Below are positions 15,328 through 23,558 of a stretch of DNA of 34,369 bases, piece after piece. Numbering within the stretch: position 1 is the stretch's first letter; each line of letters starts with the position of its first letter. Source of the DNA: Verrucomicrobiales bacterium (lineage in GTDB: Bacteria > Verrucomicrobiota > Verrucomicrobiia > Verrucomicrobiales > SLCJ01); the NCBI GenBank assembly GCA_024636835.1, contig JAGXGH010000116.1:1-34369 (forward strand), written 5' to 3'. The notes under the pieces are model-generated. The model worked only from the letters and a program-made list of their open reading frames with translations, ran no database searches and was not told the origin of the DNA. The position numbers and the translations under genes were made by a program.

Positions 15328-17730
15328 TTAGTCGGCGTTTTGACCGTTTGCTTCGGCCAGGCGTTGGATGACACCGATGACGCTGTCAGGATTGAGTGAA
15401 ATCGAATCGATGCCGGCCTCGACAAGGAACTCGGCAAACTCCGGATGGTCGCTTGGCGCCTGGCCGCAGATGCCGACCTTGCGGTCGTGCTCGTGGGCCG
15501 TTTTGATGACCTGCCGGATCATTTCCTTCACCGCCTCGTCGCGTTCATCGAAGAGCGGGGCGAGGATCGTGGAGTCGCGGTCGATGCCCAGCACGAGTTG
15601 GGTGAGATCGTTGCTGCCGATGGAGAAACCGTCGAATCGCTCGCTGAATTGCGCGGCCAGAATCACGTTCGACGGGATCTCGCACATGACGTAGATTTCG
15701 AGGCCGTCCTTGCCGCGCACCAGGCCGTGATCGGCCATGACTTGCAGCACTTCGTCCGCCTCCTTGAGCGTGCGGCAGAAGGGAACCATCACCACGACGT
15801 TTTTAAATCCAAGCTCCTCGCGGAGTTTTTTGATGGCGCGGCATTCGAGGGCAAATCCGTCCCGGTAGCGCTCATGCGTGTATCGGGAGGCACCGCGAAA
15901 CCCGAGCATGGGATTGGCTTCCTTTTCCTCGAACTGTTTGCCGCCGATCAGGCCGGCGTATTCGTTGGTCTTGAAATCGCTGAGCCGCACGATCACCGGC
16001 TGCGGATGCCAGGGCGCGGCGACCTTGGCGATGCCCCGCGCGAGATGATCCACGAAGTATTCGCTCTTGTCTTCGTAACCCTTGGTGAGTCGCTTGATCT
16101 CACTGCGCGCCTTCTTGTCCTCGAGATCGTCGAAGCGGGTCAGCGCCAGCGGGTGAATCTTGATGATGTTGCCGATGATGAATTCCATCCGCGCCAGGCC
16201 GATCCCATCACATGGTAGCCTCCACCAGCGGAACGAAGCCGCCGGGCTGGCAATGTTCATCAGGATCGTGGTGGGGATCTTCGGCAGATTCTCCAGATCC
16301 ACCTCGGTCTCGTCGTATTCGAGCTTACCATCATAGACGTATCCCTCGTCGCCTTCTGCGCAGGAAATGGTGACGTCTTGTCCGTCCTTCAGTTCATGGG
16401 TGGCGCCCTCCGTCCCGACCACCGCCGGGACACCCAACTCGCGGCTGACAATGGCCGCGTGGCAGGTGCGTCCGCCGGTTTCCGTGACAATGCCGGCCGC
16501 CCGCCGCATGATGGGCACCCAATCGGGATCGGTCATCTGGGTGACGAGGATATCCCCGTCTTCGAAATCCCCCGCATGGTCGGGACTGTCGATCACGCGC
16601 ACCGGACCGCAACCGATCGCCTGGCCGATGCTCAATCCCGTGAGCAGCGGCTCGCCGCTTTCCTTGAGGCTGTAGGTCTTGAACGCGGCGGACTGTTTTT
16701 GCGACTGCACCGTCTCGGGCCGTGCCTGAACGATGTAGAGTTCGTCCGTGTCGCCGTCCTTCGCCCACTCCATGTCCATCGGCTTCTCATAGTGTTCCTC
16801 AATTGCACAGGCCCAGCGGGCCAGCTTCAGGATCTCCGAGTCATCGAGGACAAATGCGCGGCGCTCCTTGCTCGAGGTGTCGACATTCTTCGTCGCGTGG
16901 CTCCCGCCTTTCGCGTAGATCATTTTCTTTTCCTTGTCGCCGAGCTTCTTCTCGATAATGGGAGTCAGCTTGTGGTCATCGAGCAGCGGTTTGAAAACGA
17001 GGAAGGCATCGGGGTTCACGCTTCCCTTGACGACATTTTCACCGAGTCCCCACGCGCCATTGATCACCACGACATTCGGGAAACCTGTTTCGGTATCGAT
17101 GCTGAACATGACACCCGAGGATGACTTATCGGAGCGCACCATCTTTTGCACCCCGACCGAGAGCGCGACCTTCATGTGCTCGAATCCCTTCTCCTCGCGG
17201 TAACTTATCGCGCGGTCCGTAAACAGCGATGCGTAACATTTGCGGCAGGCCTCCATAAGGTCATCCGCGCCGCTGACATTGAGGAAGGTCTCCTGCTGGC
17301 CGGCGAAACTCGCGTCGGGAAGATCCTCGGCCGTCGCGCTGCTACGCACCGCCACGTCGACCTCGTCCACCTCGTATTTTTCCGACAATTCGGCATAGGC
17401 CTTCTCGATGGCTTCGCGGGTTTCCTCCGGGAAGTCCGCCTTGCGGATCAGTCCCCGGATTTTCCGTCCGGCCTCTTCGAGTTTGATTTTTTCCTGCTGC
17501 AAGTCCTCCAGCAGTTCGGAGATTTTGTCGTTCAGTTCGTTGGCTTCCAGAAACTGCCAATACGCATCCGCCGTAGTGGCGAAGCCATCGGGCACGCGCA
17601 CCTTCTGCTCCTTGAGTGCGCGGATCATCTCGCCCAGCGAGGCGTTCTTGCCGCCGACCGAAGGGACGTCGTCATTGCTTAGATCCTCAAACCAGCGGAC
17701 GTGTGATGTCTGTTTGCTTTTTGTTGTCAT
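15328..17730 (-). CDS. ppsA: Phosphoenolpyruvate synthase (pyruvate, water dikinase)
   Basis: This 800-aa, full-length enzyme converts pyruvate, ATP and water to PEP, AMP and phosphate, the entry step of gluconeogenesis. The N-terminal ATP-grasp domain (about 15-340) begins VGGKNASLGEM and includes RSSATAEDLPDASFAGQQ. The swivelling phosphohistidine domain has GGRTCHAAIVSRELGVP (His near 424). The PEP/pyruvate TIM-barrel domain (about 480-790) has GFRGASRY, GSNDLTQLVLG and GICGQAPSDHPEF. The start overlaps the adenylate kinase stop as ATGA. Adenylate kinase would recycle the AMP made here, so the coupling makes biochemical sense. GGACC lies directly before the ATG. Confidence 0.96.
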   Translation of the reverse strand: MTTKSKQTSHVRWFEDLSNDDVPSVGGKNASLGEMIRALKEQKVRVPDGFATTADAYWQFLEANELNDKISELLEDLQQEKIKLEEAGRKIRGLIRKADFPEETREAIEKAYAELSEKYEVDEVDVAVRSSATAEDLPDASFAGQQETFLNVSGADDLMEACRKCYASLFTDRAISYREEKGFEHMKVALSVGVQKMVRSDKSSSGVMFSIDTETGFPNVVVINGAWGLGENVVKGSVNPDAFLVFKPLLDDHKLTPIIEKKLGDKEKKMIYAKGGSHATKNVDTSSKERRAFVLDDSEILKLARWACAIEEHYEKPMDMEWAKDGDTDELYIVQARPETVQSQKQSAAFKTYSLKESGEPLLTGLSIGQAIGCGPVRVIDSPDHAGDFEDGDILVTQMTDPDWVPIMRRAAGIVTETGGRTCHAAIVSRELGVPAVVGTEGATHELKDGQDVTISCAEGDEGYVYDGKLEYDETEVDLENLPKIPTTILMNIASPAASFRWWRLPCDGIGLARMEFIIGNIIKIHPLALTRFDDLEDKKARSEIKRLTKGYEDKSEYFVDHLARGIAKVAAPWHPQPVIVRLSDFKTNEYAGLIGGKQFEEKEANPMLGFRGASRYTHERYRDGFALECRAIKKLREELGFKNVVVMVPFCRTLKEADEVLQVMADHGLVRGKDGLEIYVMCEIPSNVILAAQFSERFDGFSIGSNDLTQLVLGIDRDSTILAPLFDERDEAVKEMIRQVIKTAHEHDRKVGICGQAPSDHPEFAEFLVEAGIDSISLNPDSVIGVIQRLAEANGQNAD

Positions 17731-18401
17731 GGTCCTGTGAGTTCTCTTTGTATTCGTTCAGCCGCCTGCGAGATGAGCGCGGTGCTGGGATGCTCGAAGG
17801 TGAGCTGGGGATACTCGCGGGTGAAGGAAGCGACCACCGGCCCGGTCTGGCGCTCATAGACATCGAAACGCTTGCGCACGACTTCCGGCTTGTCGTCCTC
17901 GCGCCGGACGAGTTCGCCACCGCATTGGTCGCAGGTGTCGGATCGTTCGGGCGGGTTGTTCGCTAGGTTGAAAACCGCACCGCACTCCGAACACACGCGA
18001 CGCGTGACCAAGCGCTCGATGGCCTCGTCGACGTCCAGGCTCAGGATCGCCACGCTCCGGAGGTGGAGTGTTTGATACCGCAGTAGAGCAAAGAAGCGCC
18101 TGATTTGTTCCTCGGTGCGCGGGAATCCATCGAAGAGCACATGAGCCCGGGTGATTTCGCAGAGCCGATCGGCTAGCACCGACTCCACGCATTGGGTGGG
18201 CACCATTTCACCTTTCTCCAGATAGGGCTTTAAATGGCTCGCCATTTCCTCGTCCGTCCGGATCCGCTCCTTCAAAAGAGCGCCTGCCTCGATCTTCGAG
18301 ATGTCTTCGTGGGCCGCCACCGCATTCGCGAGGGTCGTCTTGCCGCTGCCCGGAGGGCCGAGCAGCAGGGCGGCATTGCGGGAGTGCTTCCTGTTCTTCA
18401 T
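17727..18401 (-). CDS. adk: Adenylate kinase, zinc-lid type
   Basis: This 224-aa protein (from the ATG at 18401) interconverts AMP and ATP with two ADP. It has the P-loop GPPGSGKTT, the AMP-site segment FDGFPRTEEQ, and a LID domain with two Cys pairs (CSEC and CDQC), indicating structural zinc. A longer in-frame extension to 18503 would overlap the end of pfkB and has no conserved sequence, so the shorter start is preferred. The leader between pfkB and adk has a short tandem ACACAAG motif. It is coupled to ppsA by an ATGA overlap. The genome very probably has a housekeeping adk elsewhere, which would make this a pathway-dedicated copy. Confidence 0.88.
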   Translation of the reverse strand: MKNRKHSRNAALLLGPPGSGKTTLANAVAAHEDISKIEAGALLKERIRTDEEMASHLKPYLEKGEMVPTQCVESVLADRLCEITRAHVLFDGFPRTEEQIRRFFALLRYQTLHLRSVAILSLDVDEAIERLVTRRVCSECGAVFNLANNPPERSDTCDQCGGELVRREDDKPEVVRKRFDVYERQTGPVVASFTREYPQLTFEHPSTALISQAAERIQRELTGP

Positions 18402-18429
18402 GTCTTGTGTCTTGTGTCTTGTGTTGTCA

Positions 18430-19413
18430 TCATGAATCATCCAGTTGTTGTGATTTTGATTCCTGTTCTTCATCCTGCAGCGTCTCATGGAGGCGCTCGA
18501 CATCCTCGCGGCGGCAGAGCTCCGTGCCCGAGGTCATCACGGCAGCCGCGCCCGCCGCGACTCCAAACGCAAGCACCTGCTTTTCCGTCCATCCCCGTGA
18601 CAGTGCGAGCACAAACCCTGCGATGGTGCAGTCGCCCGCACCGACCTTGCTGCGGATATGGACGGTCGGCGCGCGGAGCCGGTGCGTGCCCTCCTTGGAA
18701 ACCCATAAGGCGCCGCCGGCACCCAGCGAGACCACGCAGACATCGCAGGCATTATCGTCCAGCAGCTTGCACGCAGCCGCCTCGATCTGTGCGTCGCTTT
18801 CCATATTTTCGCCGGCCAGCTGGCCGAGTTCGCGGATGTTCGGTTTGATGAGAAAAGGATGGGCGTCGAGCGCCTGGCGCAGGGCATTGCCATGGGTATC
18901 AACGATGACCTTGCTCCCGCGTTTGCGGCCCAGCGCGGCGACTTGTTGATAAAAATCGACCGGCACGCCCGGCGGTAAGCTCCCGCTGAGCACCAGAAAT
19001 TCCGGAGCGGGATCCATCTCCGAGAGCGCATCCAGCGTCCGCTCAACCTCCTTCTCAGTGAGTTCCGGGCCGGGCATTCCGAAGCGGAACTGCTGGCCGG
19101 TCTCCGTCTCGCAAATGATGAGGTTTTCTCTCGTGTCATTTGCAATCGGGATTTGCCGATTGGGCACGCCTTCTTTCTCCAACAGCTCCGCCAACAGTTC
19201 ACCGCTCCGGCCGCCTGCCGGAAACAGCGCAGCAGCCTCTCCACCCAGGGTGGTCACTGCCCGCGCCACATTGATACCACCGCCACCCGCATCGAAACGC
19301 GGGCGCTCGCAGCGCAGCTTGTCCTCTGGCACGACGAGTTCCACCTCGGCGCTCTTATCGAGCGCCGGGTTCATGGTGAGTGTAACAATTTTGGCTGTCT
19401 TCATGGTATCCAT
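18430..19413 (-). CDS. pfkB: PfkB-family 6-phosphofructokinase (or 1-phosphofructokinase)
   Basis: This 327-aa ribokinase-fold sugar kinase has TMNPALDKS at the N-terminus, the substrate motif GGGGINVARAVTTLGG, SGSLPPGV, LIKPNIREL, VVSLGAGGAL and the catalytic GAGDC loop. The PEDKLRC and FPAGG segments match E. coli PfkB (Pfk-2) more closely than fructose-1-phosphate kinases. Two starts are possible: the Met at 19413, 3 nt after the hemerythrin stop, or the Met at 19404 in the ACCATG context seen at several neighbouring genes. Mycobacterial dormancy regulons also contain a pfkB with a P2 ATPase, which is relevant to the island's possible role. Confidence 0.88.
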   Translation of the reverse strand: MDTMKTAKIVTLTMNPALDKSAEVELVVPEDKLRCERPRFDAGGGGINVARAVTTLGGEAAALFPAGGRSGELLAELLEKEGVPNRQIPIANDTRENLIICETETGQQFRFGMPGPELTEKEVERTLDALSEMDPAPEFLVLSGSLPPGVPVDFYQQVAALGRKRGSKVIVDTHGNALRQALDAHPFLIKPNIRELGQLAGENMESDAQIEAAACKLLDDNACDVCVVSLGAGGALWVSKEGTHRLRAPTVHIRSKVGAGDCTIAGFVLALSRGWTEKQVLAFGVAAGAAAVMTSGTELCRREDVERLHETLQDEEQESKSQQLDDS

Positions 19414-19416
19414 TGT

Positions 19417-20076
19417 TCAAGAGTCCTTGAGTAGCTCCATGGCCATCGAGTGATACTTTTCGTGGAATCCCTCTCCGAGTTCTTCCTCGGTGCGATGGAA
19501 TCCCTTCATCAGTTTGTCTTTTGTCGTTTCGTCCAAGGTTTGTGACACCCGGGGCCAGAGATATTCGTTTTCGAGTTTGATGTGCCGTTCCATGAGTTGT
19601 GAATATTGCGAAAGGTATTCCGCGAGAGACTGGCGATTCAGATCCGAAACCGGCGACTCATGGTTTTCCAGGATGTTCGCCATTCCGCCCAGCAGGATCC
19701 GGCCTTCTTCGTGTTGTTTGACCAGAAGATCGATAACGACCGGATCCACATTCAGTTTCCTCAGTTCGGGGAACAGAAGTTCCTCTTCCTTGAGGTGATG
19801 GCATCCATCGGCAAAGTTCTTGAAGAAATCCACCAGCTGTCCCAGTTCCTCCCAATCCACCGCTTCACCGCTGCGGATGTTCCCTGCGGTTTTCCCCGCG
19901 TAAGCGCTCATCTTCTCGATGATCGCATGTTCTTTCTCGAGAATATCCGTCGGAGTATCCTTGGTGCCTTCTTCGGCCGCCAATGACATGGAAAGGATGG
20001 AGCTGGCAGCGAGCGTCACCAGTGATTTGAATATATTGTTATGTTTGATGTGTTTCATTTTTTTGCTTGTGTTCAT
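19417..20076 (-). CDS. Exported hemerythrin-like (HHE) protein
   Basis: This protein is 219 aa from the ATG at 20076. The N-terminal signal peptide (charged MNTSKKMKHIKHNN, hydrophobic core, then a likely cut near SLA-AEE) predicts export. The mature part is a four-helix HHE domain with metal ligands in EKEHAIIEKM, FADGCHHLKEEELLFPEL, LVKQHEEGR and LMERHIKLENEYLWPRV. Hemerythrins bind O2, NO or iron; most bacterial ones are cytosolic, so export is notable. The frame continues upstream to 20235 into the dehydrogenase gene, but that extension is non-conserved. pfkB follows after 3 nt. Confidence 0.85.
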   Translation of the reverse strand: MNTSKKMKHIKHNNIFKSLVTLAASSILSMSLAAEEGTKDTPTDILEKEHAIIEKMSAYAGKTAGNIRSGEAVDWEELGQLVDFFKNFADGCHHLKEEELLFPELRKLNVDPVVIDLLVKQHEEGRILLGGMANILENHESPVSDLNRQSLAEYLSQYSQLMERHIKLENEYLWPRVSQTLDETTKDKLMKGFHRTEEELGEGFHEKYHSMAMELLKDS

Positions 20077-20098
20077 GTTTACGGTTTCTATTGCTTCG

Positions 20099-21115
20099 TT
20101 AAGAATTTCCTCCGGTGCTGACGACGTTCTCCGGTTCTTCTTCGGCGAACGAACGGATGTTTCCGACCGTCGTGTCCAGGATGCGCCGGACGGCCTCCCG
20201 TGTATTGAAAGCGCTGTGTGGTGTGATATAGACATTGCGCATCCGCAGCAGGACGTGATCGGCGAGCAGGGTTTCCAGCTTGTGCTCCTCTTGAAAAAGC
20301 GAGCTAAGCAGTTCCGCCTCCTCGCGGATCACCGGCTCCTCCGGCAGCACGTCCAGTCCGACTGCCGCGATGTGTCCATCAGCCAAGGCGCGCAAAAGCG
20401 CATGCACATCGACTAAGGATCCGCGTGCCGTATTGATCAGGATCGCGCCCTTTTTCATCTGTTCGAATTGTTCGGTGGACAGCAGGTGATGGGTTTTCTC
20501 GCTGGCCGGGACATGCAGCGTCACGACGTCCGAGTTGGCTAGTAATTCCTCCATCTCGACATATTCGAACCCCATGCGATCCGCCGCGTCCTGATCTTTT
20601 TGAACATCGAAAGCCAGGACTTGCATCCGGAAACCATTCGCGACTTCGATCACGCATCTTCCGATCTGGCCGGTTCCGACAACCCCCAGCGTCTTGCCCC
20701 GCAGATCGAACCCTTGAAGTCCCTTCATGGAAAAGTCACCGCGCTGTGTTCGATCCAACGCTTCCCGCAAGCGGTGGCTGATCGTCAGCAGGAGGCCGAA
20801 GACGTGCTCGGCGACCGTGTTCTCGCCATAGGTCGGCACATTGCAGACCGTGATCCCATGCTCGTCGCAATAGTCGCTATCGATATGGTCGGCGCCGGTG
20901 GAGCGTGTCGCGATGAGTTTCAGCTCCGGCAGCGATTCCAGCACCTCACGGTTCAGATCCGAGTAGATGAAGGTCGAGACCACCTCGGCATCGGAGTGTT
21001 CCTCCGCCATCTCAGGCGTGAGCGGCCCGGGGATGAAGGTGAGTTCATGGGTATCCTGCAAAGGTTCGAACGCCTCGCGCTCCCATTCCTCGATCTCAAA
21101 TACGGCAATTTTCAT
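20099..21115 (-). CDS. D-isomer-specific 2-hydroxyacid dehydrogenase (D-lactate dehydrogenase-like)
   Basis: This 338-aa NAD-dependent dehydrogenase has the catalytic Arg in IATRSTGADHID, the Rossmann motif GVVGTGQIG with Asp after beta 2 (AFDVQ), the catalytic Glu in VGLDVLPEEP, and His in ITPHSAFNT. The N-terminal FEIEEWE start and the overall length resemble D-lactate dehydrogenases or related 2-hydroxyacid dehydrogenases. D-lactate formation would regenerate NAD+ without oxygen, which fits the island. The exact substrate (lactate, glycerate or other) is not fixed by these motifs. Confidence 0.85.
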   Translation of the reverse strand: MKIAVFEIEEWEREAFEPLQDTHELTFIPGPLTPEMAEEHSDAEVVSTFIYSDLNREVLESLPELKLIATRSTGADHIDSDYCDEHGITVCNVPTYGENTVAEHVFGLLLTISHRLREALDRTQRGDFSMKGLQGFDLRGKTLGVVGTGQIGRCVIEVANGFRMQVLAFDVQKDQDAADRMGFEYVEMEELLANSDVVTLHVPASEKTHHLLSTEQFEQMKKGAILINTARGSLVDVHALLRALADGHIAAVGLDVLPEEPVIREEAELLSSLFQEEHKLETLLADHVLLRMRNVYITPHSAFNTREAVRRILDTTVGNIRSFAEEEPENVVSTGGNS

Positions 21116-21168
21116 GATGAGTTTGTGGCAGGTGATGTCCTTCCATCGGGACTACTGCTGTCGTTAGT

Positions 21169-21258
21169 TTACTTCTTGGACAGCTTGATGATCAGGATGA
21201 TCAGGAGAACCACGACGAGCACGCCGATCGTTGTCCAGAGCCACATCATTCCGCCCAT
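21169..21258 (-). CDS. Small single-pass membrane protein, 29 aa
   Basis: From the ATG at 21258 a 29-codon frame encodes MGGMMWLWTTIGVLVVVLLI followed by ILIIKLSKK and TAA. This is a near-perfect single transmembrane helix with a positively charged C-terminus. Such tiny proteins are often missed. The composition (a run of Val, Leu and Ile codons with a Lys-rich end) is unlikely in non-coding DNA of this GC content. It precedes the dehydrogenase by about 54 nt. Function unknown; Met4 or Met5 could also be the start. Confidence 0.55.
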   Translation of the reverse strand: MGGMMWLWTTIGVLVVVLLIILIIKLSKK

Positions 21259-21352
21259 TCATTCGTGTATATGATACATAACTTGGTTCCTTTGGTTTTG
21301 CCGTGATCAGCGCAACACCGCAGTCGCCGCGGTGCTTCGCTGCTCCCGGAAA

Positions 21353-21829
21353 CTATTCGTTTTCAGTTTGATTCCCTTCGGTGGCGTCAGCTGATTTTTC
21401 GTCCATGTCCTTCATCATCGGGCAGTGGTCCATGGATTCCTTGCCCATCTTCATGTGCTCCATCATGTGCTTCGTCATCTTCTCTCCCATCTTTGCCTTG
21501 CGCTTATTCATGGCGACCCGCTGCTCCGCCATCGTAGTGACGACTTCAGCCATCAGATCCACTTTCTTGTCTTCTGCTGCGTTGTTCATCTTGGCGACCT
21601 TCTCAGTGAGTTTCGCATCCTTGGCTTTCATCTCTGCCATCATCTTCTTTTTCTTATCCATCATGGTTTTGCAGCGTTCCATCATCTTGCCCTCGCTCAT
21701 CATCTTGCTCTTGCTCTCCGTATGCTTATGCTCGGCGGCTTGCGATTGGACGGGCGAGCAGATGGTCAAGGCCAGCACCAAAACGAGGCTGGAGCGGAGG
21801 AGTAGGTGGTTATGTGTTTGTCTTTTCAT
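21353..21829 (-). CDS. Exported Met/Lys/His-rich protein, possibly metal-binding
   Basis: This 158-aa protein has a clear signal peptide (MKRQTHNHLLLRSSLVLVLA... cut near SQA-AEH). The mature part is helical and dominated by Met and Lys, with repeated MM pairs (SKMMSEGKMMERCKTMMDKK) and late HMMEHMKMGKESMDHCPMM. Alternating Met, His and Cys ligands recall periplasmic copper or silver chaperones, but no known family signature is recognised. The leader is A-rich without a Shine-Dalgarno sequence and contains a perfect 7-bp hairpin at 21869-21885. The N-terminal MKRQ and leader resemble those of the BON protein, hinting at common regulation or origin. Confidence 0.7.
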   Translation of the reverse strand: MKRQTHNHLLLRSSLVLVLALTICSPVQSQAAEHKHTESKSKMMSEGKMMERCKTMMDKKKKMMAEMKAKDAKLTEKVAKMNNAAEDKKVDLMAEVVTTMAEQRVAMNKRKAKMGEKMTKHMMEHMKMGKESMDHCPMMKDMDEKSADATEGNQTENE

Positions 21830-21868
21830 GTTCTGTTTCTTTCTTGTTTTTGGTTTTGTTCTTTGTTA

Positions 21869-21885
21869 GCCGTCATCGTGACGGC
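21869..21885 (-). other. Hairpin in the 5' leader of the Met-rich protein gene
   Basis: GCCGTCA and TGACGGC form a perfect 7-bp stem with a 3-nt loop. It lies 40 nt upstream of the start codon at 21829 and is followed on the minus strand by an unstructured A-rich leader. It could be a stabilising or regulatory 5'-UTR hairpin; it lacks a U-tract. Confidence 0.4.
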
Positions 21886-21913
21886 ATGTGCGTGGGCGCA
21901 GTGATCTGCATGA

Positions 21914-22030
21914 TTACCCACCCTTAGATTGAGTTTGCGGGGCCGACTGCGATATGGGGTGTAACTCTACCGTGCGTTCGCATTGGCTGTGTATTGACCG
22001 GGCTTGCATTTTATCAATGATGGTTCTCAT
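21914..22030 (-). CDS. Possible small ORF, 38 aa
   Basis: An AAACCATG start lies 4 nt after the stop of the gap/apgM chimera and opens a 38-codon frame (MRTIIDKMQARSIHSQCERT...). The start context matches the ACCATG found at seven neighbouring genes. No family is recognised. It may be a small protein or chance. Confidence 0.3.
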   Translation of the reverse strand: MRTIIDKMQARSIHSQCERTVELHPISQSAPQTQSKGG

Positions 22031-22034
22031 GGTT

Positions 22035-22379
22035 TCAGGCTCCGAATTTCTTGAGGCGTCCAGCATGGGCGAGTGCCAGCGGTAGGAGGTCGGTGGCGGG
22101 GAAACGTGGGCCAAGCGCGCCGGCGGTACAGTCTCGCTCGCCGAAGGCGGTAACATTGTCGGGTCTGACGTTTTCGCTCCAGAGGATGGTGGACACGGGA
22201 TGCCAGCTATGGGACTGCATCACGGCCGGGGTGGAGTGATCGCCGGTGACAATCAGGACGTCGGGGGACATTTCCCGGAGTGCGGGAAGTTGGCTATCCA
22301 CCTCTTCCGGCGTTCCGAGGATGATTTTGAGGCTAGCGCGCCCGATGCGGCCTAGACCGTTGATTGCGATTCTTTGCAT
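22035..22379 (-). pseudogene. In-frame chimera: GAPDH N-terminus fused to ApgM phosphoglycerate mutase C-terminus
   Basis: This 114-aa open frame starts with the glyceraldehyde-3-phosphate dehydrogenase N-terminus (MQRIAINGLGRIGRASLKII, NAD-binding glycine motif). After residue 25-26 it continues as the C-terminal end of archaeal-type cofactor-independent phosphoglycerate mutase: PDVLIVTGDHSTPAVMQSHS near residue 40, SHSWHPV, FGERDC and LPLALAHAGRLKKFGA at the end. About 310 residues of GAPDH and most of ApgM are missing, so neither activity is expected. The simplest origin is a deletion joining adjacent gap and apgM genes; an assembly error is the alternative. The leader has the local ACCATG start context. 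Confidence 0.8.
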
Positions 22380-22400
22380 GGTATTGGTGGTTTGATGGTA

Positions 22401-22964
22401 TTAACGGATCGTGAATTGACCGATCGCATACAGTGCGCCGACCAGGACGAGGGCGAAGATGACGACGAAGGCACCGCGAGGAACGTGCAGGAGTTCGGGT
22501 AGCGTTTTCTTGCCAAAGTCGCCCCACTTCCCGATGCCTCGCTGCAGGGTGCCGCTCATTTCGGCGAAGAGCCATGAGCCCGCGATCAGCCCCACTGTGA
22601 CGGCGAGCGCGTCCCAATTCCCCTGACCGAGCGCGACCAGATTCGTGCCGGGGCAATACGCGCTGAGGCCGAAGCCCGCGCCGAAGATCAGACCGCCGAC
22701 AATGTTCGCGGCGACACGCGTGGGTTTGAGATGCAGTTTCACCCGGCCCATCGCATGCATGGTAAAAATACCGATCATCCCGACGAGCACGGCGGTGCCA
22801 ATGATTTTCACCACGGTAAAATCCACGAGTAGCAACTGGCCGGTGAGGATGTGGTATTTCCCCACGCCGCCCTTTTGCAGCAGGAAGCCGAAGACGATGC
22901 CGAAGATCAGCCCCAGCATGAGCTGGCTGAGCGATGGCTTTTTTGTATGTGGTTTTTCGGTCAT
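22401..22964 (-). CDS. YeeE/YedE-family sulfur transport protein (half-size, B)
   Basis: This 187-aa membrane protein has about five hydrophobic segments. The first helix ends LLQKGGVGKYHILTGQL, and the pore-type motif AGFGLSAYCPGTNLVALGQG near residue 104 carries the conserved Cys of the YeeE/YedE family, which imports thiosulfate or related sulfur compounds. It is half-size and starts 3 nt after the stop of the other half, so the two probably form one heteromeric carrier. Downstream position to the persulfide dioxygenase places it in a sulfur module. Confidence 0.85.
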   Translation of the reverse strand: MTEKPHTKKPSLSQLMLGLIFGIVFGFLLQKGGVGKYHILTGQLLLVDFTVVKIIGTAVLVGMIGIFTMHAMGRVKLHLKPTRVAANIVGGLIFGAGFGLSAYCPGTNLVALGQGNWDALAVTVGLIAGSWLFAEMSGTLQRGIGKWGDFGKKTLPELLHVPRGAFVVIFALVLVGALYAIGQFTIR

Positions 22965-22967
22965 GGT

Positions 22968-23558
22968 TTAGAGGCGGTAGAGCAGTGAAGCGGTGGCGAT
23001 GCCGCCGATGAAAAAGCACGCGGCGGAGATCCACGAACTGACGGAAAGCTGGAGCGTGCCGCTGATGCCGTGGCCGCTGGTGCAGCCGCCGGCGAGTCGC
23101 GCTCCAAATGCCATGAGGGCTCCGCCGCACACGGCGACGAGCGTCCGCAGCAGTCCGGAGTCCGCACCGAAGCGCGCCTCCCACATCTGCGGCAGATAGC
23201 GGTTTGTCATTTCACCGCCGGTCCACGCGGCGAGCACCGCACCGATGACGATGCCGAAAAAGAGCATCGTCCCCCAGCCGATCTTTGGCGGGTTGTCTTT
23301 GAAATACCGGAGCGAGGCCATGCGCCTGGGCGCGAAAATTTCCCCGAGATAGCCCGCGAGGGTCGCATACCCGCTGGACGCGCCGAGCCTCTGATCGGAG
23401 AATGCGAATGTGAGCCACGAGAGCACGCCGATGCCCGCACCGACGAGATACGGCGACCAAGCGGGGCCGCTATAGTTCAGCGGGTCCGTGCCGCCGGAGA
23501 CTTCCGCACCGAGTGCTGCTGTCGGCAGGATCAGGATTGCGAGGAGTGTGCGGTTCAT
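22968..23558 (-). CDS. YeeE/YedE-family sulfur transport protein (half-size, A)
   Basis: This 196-aa protein starts with a short hydrophobic N-terminus (MNRTLLAILILPTAALGAEV) that may be a signal peptide or first helix. Several membrane segments follow, with the family motif ARLAGGCTSGHGISGTLQLS near residue 155 (conserved Cys in GGCTSGHG). The FAPRRMASLRYFKDNPPKIG loop is typical of the N-terminal half family. Its start overlaps the MBL-rhodanese stop as ATGA, and the second half follows 3 nt later. The three genes therefore form a translationally coupled sulfur import and persulfide oxidation unit. Confidence 0.88.
   Translation of the reverse strand: MNRTLLAILILPTAALGAEVSGGTDPLNYSGPAWSPYLVGAGIGVLSWLTFAFSDQRLGASSGYATLAGYLGEIFAPRRMASLRYFKDNPPKIGWGTMLFFGIVIGAVLAAWTGGEMTNRYLPQMWEARFGADSGLLRTLVAVCGGALMAFGARLAGGCTSGHGISGTLQLSVSSWISAACFFIGGIATASLLYRL

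Noticed and set aside
18402..18503. Longer N-terminus for adenylate kinase
   Set aside because: It overlaps the end of pfkB, is rich in Asn, His and Arg and has no family similarity; the P-loop follows the Met at 18401 at normal spacing.
20077..20235. Longer N-terminus for the hemerythrin-like protein
   Set aside because: It overlaps the dehydrogenase gene and would bury the signal peptide that starts at 20076.
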